Assembly: GCF_017874215.1 (NCBI RefSeq)
Contig: NZ_JAGGLB010000011.1
Location: 186,001-250,000 of the forward strand
DNA length: 64,000 nucleotides
Direction: 5' to 3'
Source of the DNA: Paenibacillus eucommiae
GTDB lineage: Bacteria > Bacillota > Bacilli > Paenibacillales > NBRC-103111
Shown here: piece by piece, positions 24,319 through 32,834 of the stretch
How the letters are laid out: the number at the start of each line of letters is the position of its first letter
How positions within the stretch are numbered: the first letter of the stretch is position 1
Position numbers and translations under genes: made by a program
Notes under the pieces: model-generated
Database searches by the model: none
What the model saw: only the letters and a program-made list of their open reading frames with translations
What the model was told of the DNA's origin: nothing

Positions 24319-25419
24319 ATGAGCGTCATCATAAGCACTCCAGACAAGCGAATGGCGGAAATTGCTGACAAGGTAGAGAACGGGCAGCGGTTGTCGCTGG
24401 AGGATGGATTATTTCTGTATCAATCCGAAGATTTATTAACGATTGGCCAATTGGCAAACAAAGTAAATCTCCGTATGAATGGCAAAAAAGTTTATTTTAT
24501 CGAAAATATGAGCCTTTATTTCACAAATGTTTGTGAAGCGCACTGTGCATTCTGCCATTTCCGCAGAGATCCCGGCGAAGAAGGAGCCTACACACTCTCC
24601 CCTGATGAAATGATAGCATATGTGGAGAAGCATTATCACCCCGCTATGCGTGAGTTCCATATTACAGGCGGCCATAATACCGAAGTTCCATTCGAATATT
24701 ACGTAGACTCAATCAAAGCTTTGAAGAAGCATTATCCCAACGTTACAATCAAGGCTCATACGGCTGCTGAAATTGAATTTTTCTCAAGGATTAGCGGCTT
24801 AAGCTACAAAGAAGTTCTACAAACCTTGATTGATGCAGGTCTTGATACACTTACCGGCGGTGGAGCCGAAATTCTTTCGGAGCGTTACCGGAAAAAGATG
24901 GGTGTCGGCAAAGCGACAACTGACCAATGGCTGGAAGTTCAGCGAGTTGCCCACTCTATGGGTATCCGCACGCACGCAACGATGCTGTATGGATCTATCG
25001 AAACCCTTGAAGAACGTATTCAGCATATGATCTATCTTCGTGAGCTGCAGGATGAGACTAACGGCTTTTTGGTGTTTATTCCTAACGCTGTTCAGCCAGC
25101 CAGTGTGAATGCAGGAATTAAACGGAGAGTTGCTGCTTTTGACGATTTGAAAACTATAGCGATCAGCCGCCTTATGGTGGATAATATTCAGCATATTAAA
25201 GCATACTTCATCAACCTTGGAACACAGCTTGCTCAGATAGCTTTGACATTTGGCGCATCCGATGCTCACGGAACCATTGTGCAGGAGCGCATTTCACATG
25301 CAGCAGGGGCTTTATCCCCGGAAGGCCTGACACGTGATGAGCTGATCTGGTTGATTAAGGGTGCGGACCGCATTCCGGTTGAGCGCGATACTTTTTATAA
25401 TGAAATCCATGTGTATTAG
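24319..25419 (+). CDS. mqnE: Aminofutalosine synthase MqnE, radical SAM enzyme
   Basis: A 366-residue radical SAM enzyme of the futalosine route to menaquinone; it joins 3-[(1-carboxyvinyl)oxy]benzoate to SAM to form aminofutalosine. The cluster motif is CEAHCAFC (CX3CX2C) near residue 71-78, preceded by MSLYFTNV. FHITGGHN, IKAHTAAEIEFFSR, GGGAEILSERYR and ATMLYGSIET are blocks that I recall as typical of MqnE rather than MqnC. AGAGGAGG lies before the ATG. The other mqn genes are not in the window. The product menaquinone is the acceptor for the NDH-2 enzymes and succinate dehydrogenase encoded nearby. Confidence 0.9.
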   Translation: MSVIISTPDKRMAEIADKVENGQRLSLEDGLFLYQSEDLLTIGQLANKVNLRMNGKKVYFIENMSLYFTNVCEAHCAFCHFRRDPGEEGAYTLSPDEMIAYVEKHYHPAMREFHITGGHNTEVPFEYYVDSIKALKKHYPNVTIKAHTAAEIEFFSRISGLSYKEVLQTLIDAGLDTLTGGGAEILSERYRKKMGVGKATTDQWLEVQRVAHSMGIRTHATMLYGSIETLEERIQHMIYLRELQDETNGFLVFIPNAVQPASVNAGIKRRVAAFDDLKTIAISRLMVDNIQHIKAYFINLGTQLAQIALTFGASDAHGTIVQERISHAAGALSPEGLTRDELIWLIKGADRIPVERDTFYNEIHVY

Positions 25420-25460
25420 AGATAATATGATTACTTATCGTTAGAAGGGACTTATGTTTG

Positions 25461-26525
25461 ATGAAAAAATTTGTCATTCTCGGAGGAGGTTATGGGGGGT
25501 TAACCATTGCCACTCAATTACTGGAGCATGGTGTGCCGGAAGATACGGAGATTTACCTCGTTGACCGGATGCCCTTTCAAGGATTAAAGACAGAATATTA
25601 TGCACTAGCTTCCGGCACCATCGCAGAAACTCATATCCGCATCAATTACCCTGTTGATCCACGGCTTCAAATGGCTTACGGAGAAGTTGAAGCGGTCGAT
25701 CTGGAGAAGAAGCTGATCCAGTTTGCGAACAGGGAGCCGCTCGAGTACGATTGGCTGGTTATTGGCCTTGGCTGTGTCGACAAGTACCATGATATTATTG
25801 GCGCTGAGGCTTATTCCAATAGTATCCAAACCTTCTCGCAAACTCGTGCTACTTATCAAAAAGTGAATGATGTAGCGCCGTACGGCCAGATTTCCATCAT
25901 TGGTGGAGGACTAAGCGGCGTTGAGATGGTGTCAGAGCTGCGGGAAAGCAGACCTGACCTGAACATCCGGCTTATTGACCGCGGACCAAGCCTTCTATCC
26001 GGCTTTCCGGGAAACCTGCAAAAGTATGTGCGGGAATGGATGGAACATCACCAAATTGAGCTGAGATCCTTAGTTTCCCTGTCTCGTATTGAGGGCGGCG
26101 ATCTGTATAACCAGAATGAAATTATTCGTACAGATGTTACCATTTGGACGGCAGGTATTCAGCCAAGCCCTATAATTCAAGCCCTGAATGTAGAGAAGGA
26201 TCCACAAGGACGGGTAATCATCAATCAATTCCATCAAATACCGACCTACACAGATGTCTATGTTGTTGGCGATTGTGCCAGCTTACCCTTCTCACCAAGT
26301 GCTCAAGCTGCTGAAGCTCAAGGCAAACAGATTGCTGAAGTTATGCTTTCGATCTGGGAGGGAGAAACCCCGCGGCTTGGTAAAATAAAGCTCAAAGGGG
26401 TCCTAGGTTCATTAGGCAAAAAATCCGGCTTCGGTATTATGGGCAAGCGCACGGTAATGACCGGCAAAATAGCGCGAGCGCTCAAAAGTGGTGTACTTTG
26501 GATGTCCAAAAGACATTTCGGGTAA
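25461..26525 (+). CDS. NADH dehydrogenase-like flavoprotein, YutJ type
   Basis: A 354-residue member of the NDH-2 family, shorter than the copy at 19.6 kb. FAD-binding ILGGGYGGLTIATQ is at residues 7-20, the second nucleotide-binding motif IIGGGLSGVEMVSE near 150, and VGDCASLPFSPSAQAAEAQGK near 270-290. The C-terminus LKSGVLWMSKRHFG is a short amphipathic membrane-binding candidate. The ATG at 25461 has AGAAGGGA ten bases upstream. It follows mqnE by 41 bp and probably shares its transcript. B. subtilis YutJ, next to yuzB, is the nearest match; electron acceptor is unproven. Confidence 0.88.
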   Translation: MKKFVILGGGYGGLTIATQLLEHGVPEDTEIYLVDRMPFQGLKTEYYALASGTIAETHIRINYPVDPRLQMAYGEVEAVDLEKKLIQFANREPLEYDWLVIGLGCVDKYHDIIGAEAYSNSIQTFSQTRATYQKVNDVAPYGQISIIGGGLSGVEMVSELRESRPDLNIRLIDRGPSLLSGFPGNLQKYVREWMEHHQIELRSLVSLSRIEGGDLYNQNEIIRTDVTIWTAGIQPSPIIQALNVEKDPQGRVIINQFHQIPTYTDVYVVGDCASLPFSPSAQAAEAQGKQIAEVMLSIWEGETPRLGKIKLKGVLGSLGKKSGFGIMGKRTVMTGKIARALKSGVLWMSKRHFG

Positions 26526-26528
26526 TCG

Positions 26529-26783
26529 TTATTCTCCCAGGAGATCGTACATCGCTTCGATCTCCTTAATTTTAGCGATAATATGTTCATACAATCCTTC
26601 TGCAGAAGCTGCATTCACTATTTCTCCGTTAAGCAGTGCATATGGCTCCATATAGCATTGACCGCAATTCCCCAGGCAGCCATACTCAATCACATCATAA
26701 TCCGGGTCTTCCTCCAGCTGTTTCATAACTTTATCCGTGCCGTGATGCATATTGCTTGCGCAAAATTCTATAATCGGTCGCAT
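26529..26783 (-). CDS. yuzB: YuzB family protein (DUF1450)
   Basis: An 84-residue protein with a thioredoxin-like fold prediction and four cysteines: one in IEFCASNM and three in YGCLGNCGQCYMEPYALLNG. This pattern is that of DUF1450/YuzB proteins, of unknown function and often treated as ferredoxin-like or redox proteins. The gene converges on the YutJ-type gene with 3 bp between stop codons; the same neighbours occur in B. subtilis. Confidence 0.88.
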   Translation of the reverse strand: MRPIIEFCASNMHHGTDKVMKQLEEDPDYDVIEYGCLGNCGQCYMEPYALLNGEIVNAASAEGLYEHIIAKIKEIEAMYDLLGE

Positions 26784-26934
26784 GTAAAAAATCCACCTTA
26801 AGTAAGAGTCTATATCGTAGAATCTTTATTTTTTATGTTAGTATCTCATATTTTCTGCAATTTACATAGTCTCTTGAGGAAAGGCGTCTTGTGGCGTTCT
26901 TTGATGTTTGTTTTCCTTACAATTTTCCGGGAAG

Positions 26935-27057
26935 GAGGAAATGAACGATGGGTTCCACCGCTGTTAAAGATGGATTCCCTGAATTTAGGCTAGCAGCGGA
27001 AGGAATCCATCTTTAAATGCGGAAGCTACCGCTCTCCACCCCATCGTCCATTTCCTC
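26935..27057 (+). repeat. Nested stem-loop element, copy 2
   Basis: Outer arms 26935-26952 (GAGGAAATGAACGATGGG) and 27040-27057 pair over 18 bp with one mismatch; inner arms 26964-26978 (TTAAAGATGGATTCC) and 27002-27016 pair perfectly over 15 bp. CCGCTGTTAAAGAT is shared with copies at 58.6 and 13.6 kb, while the distal part of the inner arm differs and its partner differs to match. The tag CTCAAACGAACAGCC follows at 27088-27102. No palindrome array follows this copy. Confidence 0.88.
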
Positions 27058-27230
27058 TTTCAACCTACTGAGTAGGAACCCTTCTACCTCAAACGAACAG
27101 CCATCAGACGTCTGCTTTGTGAAGGAGAGGATAGTGAATGCCGGGAGTCTTGCTAATGAAAAAAATGCAGCCGAAGGTATCCCTTCTAGCTGCATTTTAA
27201 TTTACTGCACATGGCTACTCATTTCTACTC

Positions 27231-27263
27231 ATTGCTATCATTGCTATCATTGCTATCATTGCT
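27231..27263 (+). repeat. Tandem 9-bp TTGCTATCA repeat
   Basis: Three to four exact units, with diverged TGCTTATCC and TTGCTGATC units continuing to about 27310. It lies between the stem-loop element and the YjcZ-type gene. No coding function; the interval 26784-27333 contains only this, the stem-loop element and its tag. Confidence 0.85.
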
Positions 27264-27333
27264 GCTTATCCCTGCTTATCGCTACTAATTGCTGATCATT
27301 TGCTGTTGATTGAACGTTTGTAAAGTAATTAGA

Positions 27334-27438
27334 TTACCAAGCAAATGCCACAGAGATAATTACTAGAAGGATAAAAAGAACCAATATAGAAGCGGTATTG
27401 TTAAAGCCACCAATGCCAACGCCTGCTGCTAAACCCAT
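27334..27438 (-). CDS. YjcZ family sporulation peptide
   Basis: A 34-residue peptide: MGLAAGVGIGGFNNTAS, then a hydrophobic helix (ILVLFILLVIISVAFAW). A Gly/Phe-rich start followed by FILLVII and a C-terminal aromatic residue is the hallmark of YjcZ/SscA-type spore peptides. AAAGGGGTG is upstream at good distance. The upstream sequence holds CGTATGATA, one base from the sigma-K -10 element CATANNNTA, so mother-cell expression is possible. Missed by length-filtered gene finders. Confidence 0.8.
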   Translation of the reverse strand: MGLAAGVGIGGFNNTASILVLFILLVIISVAFAW

Positions 27439-27624
27439 TTTTACGCACCCCTTTCACTTCGGAAAAGTTCTTATCTCCTTATCATACGTAGACTGGACTT
27501 TTTATGACTGGTCATCCGCACAGATGCATGGCCCAAGTTAGCAATTCCTGTTTAAGACGGTGGAATACGGACTTTATAATTTTTCATTAATGTATTATAA
27601 TAAATAAGAAAGGAGATGATTCAA

Positions 27625-27870
27625 ATGACTGAGAGCACACAATCTTCTGTTTACGACGAAGTTCTTGAAGTTCTTGATAAGCTTCGCCCTTTTCTGCAGC
27701 GTGATGGCGGCGACGTCGAGCTTGTTGATGTCGAAGACGGCATCGTAAAGTTGAAATTGGTGGGTGCCTGCGGCAGCTGCCCAAGTTCGACCATTACACT
27801 GAAAGCCGGTATTGAACGTGCATTATTGGAAGAAGTGGAAGGTATTGAGGAAGTAGTGCAGGTATTTTAA
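27625..27870 (+). CDS. NifU C-terminal domain Fe-S scaffold protein, YutI/Nfu type
   Basis: An 81-residue Nfu-type scaffold or carrier for [4Fe-4S] clusters. The domain reads EVLDKLRPFLQRDGGDVELV and ends with the metal-binding CGSCPSS (CxxC) near residue 52-57 followed by ITLKAGIERALLEEV. The ATG at 27625 was chosen because GAAAGGAG is nine bases upstream; the ATG at 27616 abuts it. Monocistronic with its own terminator. It likely supports clusters in SdhB and MqnE together with the A-type carrier at 23.3 kb. Confidence 0.94.
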   Translation: MTESTQSSVYDEVLEVLDKLRPFLQRDGGDVELVDVEDGIVKLKLVGACGSCPSSTITLKAGIERALLEEVEGIEEVVQVF

Positions 27871-27888
27871 GATATAAATAGTTAAGAA

Positions 27889-27916
27889 GGGCTTGCCGCT
27901 AAGGCAGGCTCTTTTT
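27889..27916 (+). terminator. Terminator of the NifU-domain gene
   Basis: GGGCTTGCC pairs with GGCAGGCTC (one G-U) around GCTAA, followed by TTTTT. Confidence 0.85.
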
Positions 27917-27984
27917 GCTGCTCGTATAGTTTGGCAGTAATGTGAAACACTATGCTGTAAAGAATTCAAGAAAGAAGAGGGTGT

Positions 27985-28506
27985 ATGCTTATGCTGAAGC
28001 AAGTTAGTGCAAGAATTCTCGCTTTAAAAGGAATTATCGGCAGCCTCCCGTTAGGAACAGACAACGAAGAAATTGGACAAATTGAAAACTCGCTAAATCA
28101 AATACTGTTAAGCATGTCCATCTTTGAAAATCCCGACCTTCCCGATGAAGACAAGCGCAGCGCCATTGCCAGTATACGTGGACAAATTCAGCAGATCAAT
28201 CAAAGACTGAAGGAACTACAAACATCGACTGCAGCTGAATACAGAAAAAGAGTCGGCAGCAAAAAAGCAAGCTTCGAGGCATTATCGGAGGTAAAGCAGC
28301 GGCAGGAGAATGCAGCAGCCTATGAGAGCCGCAGCACCTTTCATGCACTTATGAAAATGAGCGACATACTCAGCCTTTTTCAAACCCTGCTTATGGATCT
28401 TAGCGGTAAGCTGGAAAAAAGCATGCAAGCAGCCCAATTCTCTACACCCGTTCACCATGATACTAGCTTTGACCGCGATCCAGCAGCTTCTACTTTAAAC
28501 CCCTAA
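27985..28506 (+). CDS. Hypothetical helical protein
   Basis: A 173-residue protein (171 if the second ATG at 27991, with better spacing to AGAGGG, is used). I do not recognise it. It is almost entirely helical by composition: LKQVSARILALKGIIGSL, then NQRLKELQTSTAAEYRKRVG and SDILSLFQTLLMDLSGKLE, interrupted by a proline-aspartate stretch (ENPDLPDEDK). No membrane segment, signal peptide or metal motif. The region downstream to 28576 has CTAATACCTAATCACCTAA-type short repeats. It converges with the SDR gene. Confidence 0.65.
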   Translation: MLMLKQVSARILALKGIIGSLPLGTDNEEIGQIENSLNQILLSMSIFENPDLPDEDKRSAIASIRGQIQQINQRLKELQTSTAAEYRKRVGSKKASFEALSEVKQRQENAAAYESRSTFHALMKMSDILSLFQTLLMDLSGKLEKSMQAAQFSTPVHHDTSFDRDPAASTLNP

Positions 28507-28576
28507 GCACTAAGTATCTAAATACCTAATACCTAATCACCTAATAAACTAAGCCCCTTGAAATAAATCAGCATAA

Positions 28577-28617
28577 CAAAAAAAGCAGCGAAGGAAGGAT
28601 TTATTCCTTTCGCTGCT
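28577..28617 (-). terminator. Terminator overlapping the SDR stop codon
   Basis: On the minus strand AGCAGCGAAAGGAA pairs with TTCCTTCGCTGCT (one bulge), followed by seven Ts. The SDR stop codon (28601-28603) lies in the loop, so the hairpin includes the last codons of the gene. Confidence 0.85.
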
Positions 28618-29395
28618 TCAAGGATGGAAGAGTTTGTATAGGATCAAGTCCGCCTGATATATCCATAATGTTACCTGTAATAAAATCAGAATCAGTTTGA
28701 CATAAGAATGCAATCACTCTGGCAACATCCTCCCCGGTGCCCGGACGGCCAATGGGAGTCTCCAGATCTACTTCTGTTCGGGCTTCGTTAATGGTACGTT
28801 CTTTATGTTCTCCCCGGATATCTCCCGGACAAATCATATTTACAGTAATGCCGCTTGAAGCTTCCTCTTCAGCTAATGTTTTAGTAAAAGAAACAAGTCC
28901 GACCTTCGCCGCCGCGTAGGCAGCCCGATGCATCCAGCCTCTAGCCTCAGAAGCTTTGCCGAAACCAAAATGGATGATGCGTCCCCACTTCTTTTTACGC
29001 ATCATCGGTATGACCAGACTATCGAGCTCCATAACACCCAGCATATTTCCACGGGTAATGTACTCTATTTGATCAAAATCATAGTCAGCAAACGTTTTTC
29101 TTTCCCTCACGAAAGGACCTGCGTTATTGATTAAAATATCTATATCTCCTAATTCGCTGTGCACTTCGTCTACGATGCGAACAATATCCTCACGTCTGGA
29201 AATGTCCCCTTGAACAGCCATGCTGGCAACACCGAGCTGCTTAATATCTTCAACCAGCGCAAGCGCTTCTGCCTCGCTTTTCACATAATTGACCACAATG
29301 TTGCAGCCCTGCTTTGCCAGCATTATAGCAGTCATTTTCCCTAGGCCTTTTGCGCTTCCGGTTATGAGTGCCGTCTTTTGCCCTTGTTGTACCAT
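28601..29395 (-). CDS. Short-chain dehydrogenase/reductase family protein with atypical active site
   Basis: A 264-residue Rossmann-fold SDR. The cofactor motif TGSAKGLG (TGxxxGxG) is at residues 12-19, LINNAGPF at about 88-95, and YAAAK supplies the Tyr-Lys pair near 162. The conserved serine expected about 13 residues before the tyrosine is missing: the strand reads GRIIHFGFGKASEARG where family members have an ISS-like end. A serine two positions later might substitute, or the protein may not be a standard oxidoreductase. It starts 6 bp after the HEPN gene with GGAGG inside that gene's end, so translation is coupled. Last gene of a four-gene operon. Confidence 0.88.
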   Translation of the reverse strand: MVQQGQKTALITGSAKGLGKMTAIMLAKQGCNIVVNYVKSEAEALALVEDIKQLGVASMAVQGDISRREDIVRIVDEVHSELGDIDILINNAGPFVRERKTFADYDFDQIEYITRGNMLGVMELDSLVIPMMRKKKWGRIIHFGFGKASEARGWMHRAAYAAAKVGLVSFTKTLAEEEASSGITVNMICPGDIRGEHKERTINEARTEVDLETPIGRPGTGEDVARVIAFLCQTDSDFITGNIMDISGGLDPIQTLPSLKQRKE

Positions 29396-29401
29396 GGCCT
29401 C

Positions 29402-30109
29402 CTACTCCTTTGCCAGTCTGGCGGTAATATAAGTAAATACCACAACGAGCGTTCGGCAAACCATTTCAAACCCTGTATGAATATCCTGTACGTTCCTCGC
29501 TGCACTCTCCACATGGATCCGCCTGCTTGCCACGGGCTCCCGCAAATTGAGATCATCCAGCATCTCCGCATTTATGAAATGAGTTTCTGTGTTGCGTTGA
29601 TTGCGAAGCCGGTCGAGTGGTTTACTGGATTCAACCTTCAGCTTATAAAGCTGCTGTTCCAGTTCAGCATAATCGTTCCGTTCACGGAGCCTGCGAAGCA
29701 CTGTAAAATAGGAAAACCGCGGCTTCATTTCTTCCGTTCTCAAATTTAGCAGCTCATCCAGGAAATACCCCAGCTTGTCCAGAATAGAGAAGACTCGGAG
29801 GAAGGTATTTTTATAAAAATATACAAATCTTCGATAGTCGTTAAGCTCTTCAACATTCATATCCTCTAGAAACTGGCTGTGGATCCGCTTGGCATAGTTC
29901 TCGCTGCAATAGTGACTCTGCTCCAGCTCATTCAAAGCATCCAGGAAGCCTTGGCTCCAGATAGCTAAACGATGGTGTTTATTAGCATTACCTTGTGAAG
30001 CTTCTGCTTTTTTCTGTGAAGCAGCTATGTAGGTGCGAACAGCGTTGCCAGCTTCCAGCATAAGCCCTGAGTCCGTTCGAGGCGGCTCTTGAAACAGAAA
30101 TCGAAGCAT
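29402..30109 (-). CDS. HEPN-domain protein, Cthe_2314-like
   Basis: A 235-residue all-helical protein. Its C-terminal part contains DRLRNQRNTETHFIN, i.e. an R-N-x3-H motif (Rx4-6H class) typical of HEPN domains, which in many cases are RNA nucleases. I recall proteins of this layout in Paenibacillus and Clostridium as Cthe_2314-type HEPN proteins. AAAGGAGTG is eight bases upstream of the ATG. No antitoxin-like nucleotidyltransferase (MNT) partner is adjacent; its neighbours are an EamA transporter upstream (29 bp) and an SDR downstream (6 bp). Function unknown. Confidence 0.7.
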   Translation of the reverse strand: MLRFLFQEPPRTDSGLMLEAGNAVRTYIAASQKKAEASQGNANKHHRLAIWSQGFLDALNELEQSHYCSENYAKRIHSQFLEDMNVEELNDYRRFVYFYKNTFLRVFSILDKLGYFLDELLNLRTEEMKPRFSYFTVLRRLRERNDYAELEQQLYKLKVESSKPLDRLRNQRNTETHFINAEMLDDLNLREPVASRRIHVESAARNVQDIHTGFEMVCRTLVVVFTYITARLAKE

Positions 30110-30138
30110 TCGTTCACTCCTTTACAAATAGACAATTA

Positions 30139-31077
30139 CTACTCGCTTGGCATCGATTTGCGGATGTCCTGCATCCGGTCACGCTGTACCAAATACATCG
30201 CTGTCAGAACACCCACCCCACCTAAACACTGAAAAAGAGTGATGGTCTCGTTAATCATTAGAATACCTGCAACTGCTGCGCTTATCGGCAGCAAATACCC
30301 ATACACAGAAGCTTTGAACGGCCCTATACGCGCCAGACTCCAGTTATGTAAGGTAAACCCTATAGCGGTGGCAAAAACAGCCGTATAGCCAAGGCTGAGC
30401 CAGCCAACATACGTGATCCCTGAGAGATAAGCAGCGTCCATCTTCCATATCACGAAAGGAAGCAAGGATAAGGCTCCTGCAGTCATTTCCAATGAAAGGA
30501 GCAGAATAATCGGATATTTAATCACCAATCGATTCATGCCGATCAAATATACAGCTCCAAGCAGGCTGCGAAACAGCAGCAGCAGGTCCCCCCGCATCGT
30601 ATCGGTTCCCAGATGGAAACCCGAAGCCCCTGAGGAAACAATCAGGATCACACTGATAAAAGCGAGAGGAATCCCTAAAGCAACTCTCCAGGTAATCCGC
30701 ATTTGACGGGCTGATAAAGCAATAATAACCGTAAGAATCGGCATAAAGCCTCTGCCCAGCACAGCCGCATTGGCCGCTGAGGAGAATTGCAGAGAATACT
30801 GCAGCAATGATTCCATACCAATCGCAGTAAGCACACCCAGACCGCTGATCAGAAGGAGATCCTTTTTCGCTATCCACAGTTTTAAAGAGCGGGATCTGTA
30901 ATAGAAGTAAGTATACACCCATAGAAAAGGAATAATACTAGCGAACCGAATACCGTTAAAAACTAACGCATCCCATTCGCCCCCTCCTACTTTCATGGAG
31001 ATGATGTTAATTCCCCAAAGTATGTAGACAAGAATAAATCCCAAATGCGGCAATAACCTGCTTAGCAAGGGATTCAT
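30139..31077 (-). CDS. EamA/DMT superfamily transporter
   Basis: A 312-residue membrane protein with ten predicted helices in two EamA repeats (first about residues 8-145, second about 155-300), for example LGFILVYILWGINIISMK at the start and LPISAAVAGILMINETITLFQCLGG near the end. These proteins export or import amino acids, nucleotide-sugars or other metabolites. The ATG at 31077 is ten bases after GGAAGGA; the one at 31086 abuts it. Its start overlaps the stop of the preceding small gene (ATGA), so translation is coupled. Substrate unknown. Confidence 0.9.
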   Translation of the reverse strand: MNPLLSRLLPHLGFILVYILWGINIISMKVGGGEWDALVFNGIRFASIIPFLWVYTYFYYRSRSLKLWIAKKDLLLISGLGVLTAIGMESLLQYSLQFSSAANAAVLGRGFMPILTVIIALSARQMRITWRVALGIPLAFISVILIVSSGASGFHLGTDTMRGDLLLLFRSLLGAVYLIGMNRLVIKYPIILLLSLEMTAGALSLLPFVIWKMDAAYLSGITYVGWLSLGYTAVFATAIGFTLHNWSLARIGPFKASVYGYLLPISAAVAGILMINETITLFQCLGGVGVLTAMYLVQRDRMQDIRKSMPSE

Positions 31078-31355
31078 TGAAAGCATTCCTTCCTTCGCCT
31101 GTCCACAAGACTTACGGCATCCTCATGGTCGAAAAAAGAGGGAGCCAGTTCAGGCTCAAGCACATAGACAGTTCCTGAGGCAACCAGGCAGCCTCTACTA
31201 TAAGCGCCGGGTCTTTGGGTCTCTTGCAGCTTTTTGTCCGTATAAGCACGCTGCAGCTCTCTTACAGGAGTATCTATGCCAAGGAGCATAAACTTAAAAC
31301 AGTCTATAAGCTTGTCCCCTGTGTAATAAAGCTTATTATGTGAGGTCAACCTCAT
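31074..31355 (-). CDS. Hypothetical protein, first gene of the EamA-HEPN-SDR operon
   Basis: A 93-residue protein from the ATG at 31355 (GGAGG 11 bases upstream); the frame continues to 31433 without a ribosome site. The sequence MRLTSHNKLYYTGDKLIDCF, then YSRGCLVASGTVYVLEPEL and DHEDAVSLVDRRRKECFQ, has a few strands, two cysteines in the middle and a basic end. I do not recognise the family. The four-base ATGA overlap with the EamA gene supports it being real. Bases 31434-31604 hold CTTATACAAC-type short repeats only. Confidence 0.5.
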   Translation of the reverse strand: MRLTSHNKLYYTGDKLIDCFKFMLLGIDTPVRELQRAYTDKKLQETQRPGAYSRGCLVASGTVYVLEPELAPSFFDHEDAVSLVDRRRKECFQ

Positions 31356-31604
31356 GGTAATGGAAGCCTCCGCCCTTATGTATTTGCCCTCCAGTATAAA
31401 GTATATACCTCTTGGACGGATCATCGTGGTCATACGGCAGCAGAATGAGCACTTACATCCTGCCAGTATGTAAGCGTTGGCAGTTCCAATTGGCGACCGG
31501 AAACCGTGGACTAGGAAAGAACTGCCCCTGCATTCACAAAGAGCAGCCCCGGTCCCTGTTAATCCTTATACAACCTTATACATTCTTATACAACCTTTAA
31601 AACC

Positions 31605-32600
31605 TTATATTTTCGAAGTATCGCGTTTATCGTAATAAAAAGTTAGAACACATAAATAACTTAGCATCCCGAACAAGCATGCAATAATAACTGCATGAAT
31701 CATTCCTGTCAACAAATACAGCAGTTCATCACCAATGGCCCAAGTAACAATCGCACCGCTAATAATTTGGGTCAAAACAAGTATCAGCGTCCATTTGCTG
31801 CCCTGAACCCATCTGTCCGAATAATCCGTACTTTTTTTGGATATCAGGAACAGTGTTAATATACAGATGAATAGCAGCAAAGCAGCAACTCGATGCGTAA
31901 ATACGATCCCGGTAGCACCGCTTATTTCAGGAATGATCTGACCATTGCAAAGCGGCCAACCTGCACATCCGCCTGAAGATTCTGAGTGCCGCACAAACGC
32001 TCCCAGGTAGACGACAACATAACAAAATACCGCAGTCCCCCACACCATGATCCGAAATCCACCCGTTATTGACCCTGATTTTACTGGTTGAGCTGTAGAC
32101 TTTAAGTTGCCGAAGCTTAGGGGGAGCTTCTTCTCGGAAATAGCCTCTAATCCATAGGGACTGGCATACCCTCCCCATTTCGTAAACACCAAGGCTAAAA
32201 GCAAGGTGCATGCGAAGGCCAGTAGAGATAATCCGAAATGAAGCGCCAATATGGTTGCCGATTGTGGACTGTTAACGGCCATAGCTCCCATAATAGCTTG
32301 AATAATTGTAAAAAGCACAGCCCCTGTAACGAACAATTTTGCATCTTTGCGTTTCACATATCGAAAAACGAGTATGATTGTAGCCATCAGCAGCAATGTA
32401 ACCACACCTACTACTAAACGATGACTGTATTCAATGAATGAGGAGATGGTGTATGCAGGTATAAATTTGCCGTTACATAACGGCCAATCGTCGCCACAAC
32501 CTCTGCCTGAGTCGGTCTTTGTCACCAAAGCTCCCATAATGAGTATGAGAAACATGCCGATCGCGGACCAATTTGCTAATTGTTTCACTCTCTGCTGCAT
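31605..32600 (-). CDS. ctaA: Heme A synthase CtaA
   Basis: A 331-residue, eight-helix membrane enzyme that oxidises heme O to heme A for aa3-type oxidases. MGALVTKTDSGRGCGDDWPLCNG near residues 22-44 and, in the second half, GGCAGWPLCNG carry the family's paired cysteines, with conserved histidines in EYSHR, ALHFG, FTHR and GMIHA. The start MQQRVKQLANW at 32600 follows GTAGGTG; the longer frame to 32657 has no good ribosome site and would extend past the family N-terminus. It is monocistronic and 19 kb from ctaB. Array C lies upstream. Confidence 0.96.
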   Translation of the reverse strand: MQQRVKQLANWSAIGMFLILIMGALVTKTDSGRGCGDDWPLCNGKFIPAYTISSFIEYSHRLVVGVVTLLLMATIILVFRYVKRKDAKLFVTGAVLFTIIQAIMGAMAVNSPQSATILALHFGLSLLAFACTLLLALVFTKWGGYASPYGLEAISEKKLPLSFGNLKSTAQPVKSGSITGGFRIMVWGTAVFCYVVVYLGAFVRHSESSGGCAGWPLCNGQIIPEISGATGIVFTHRVAALLLFICILTLFLISKKSTDYSDRWVQGSKWTLILVLTQIISGAIVTWAIGDELLYLLTGMIHAVIIACLFGMLSYLCVLTFYYDKRDTSKI

Positions 32601-32834
32601 CCTTGCACCTACTTCTACGTTGAAAATAAGGTATATTCTTTCTGTACCATATTTCATTATAGCTGTAATCGACAGTCAAATCCATTCGCAAATGTTACAA
32701 AGGTTTGAAACACATGTCCTCTTATTAAGAAAGAGGCCTAACCCAAATGGATAGCCAGTAAGTTTTTTCTCTTGATTGAAGAGATTTTCTATTGCGCGCA
32801 TGCGTTTGGGTGAATGAGCGAGCTGAGCTGCTTC

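Noticed and set aside
27013..27295. Overlapping open frames on both strands near 27.1 kb
   Set aside because: They cover the stem-loop element, its tag and a TTGCTATCA tandem tract, have no ribosome site and no recognisable product.
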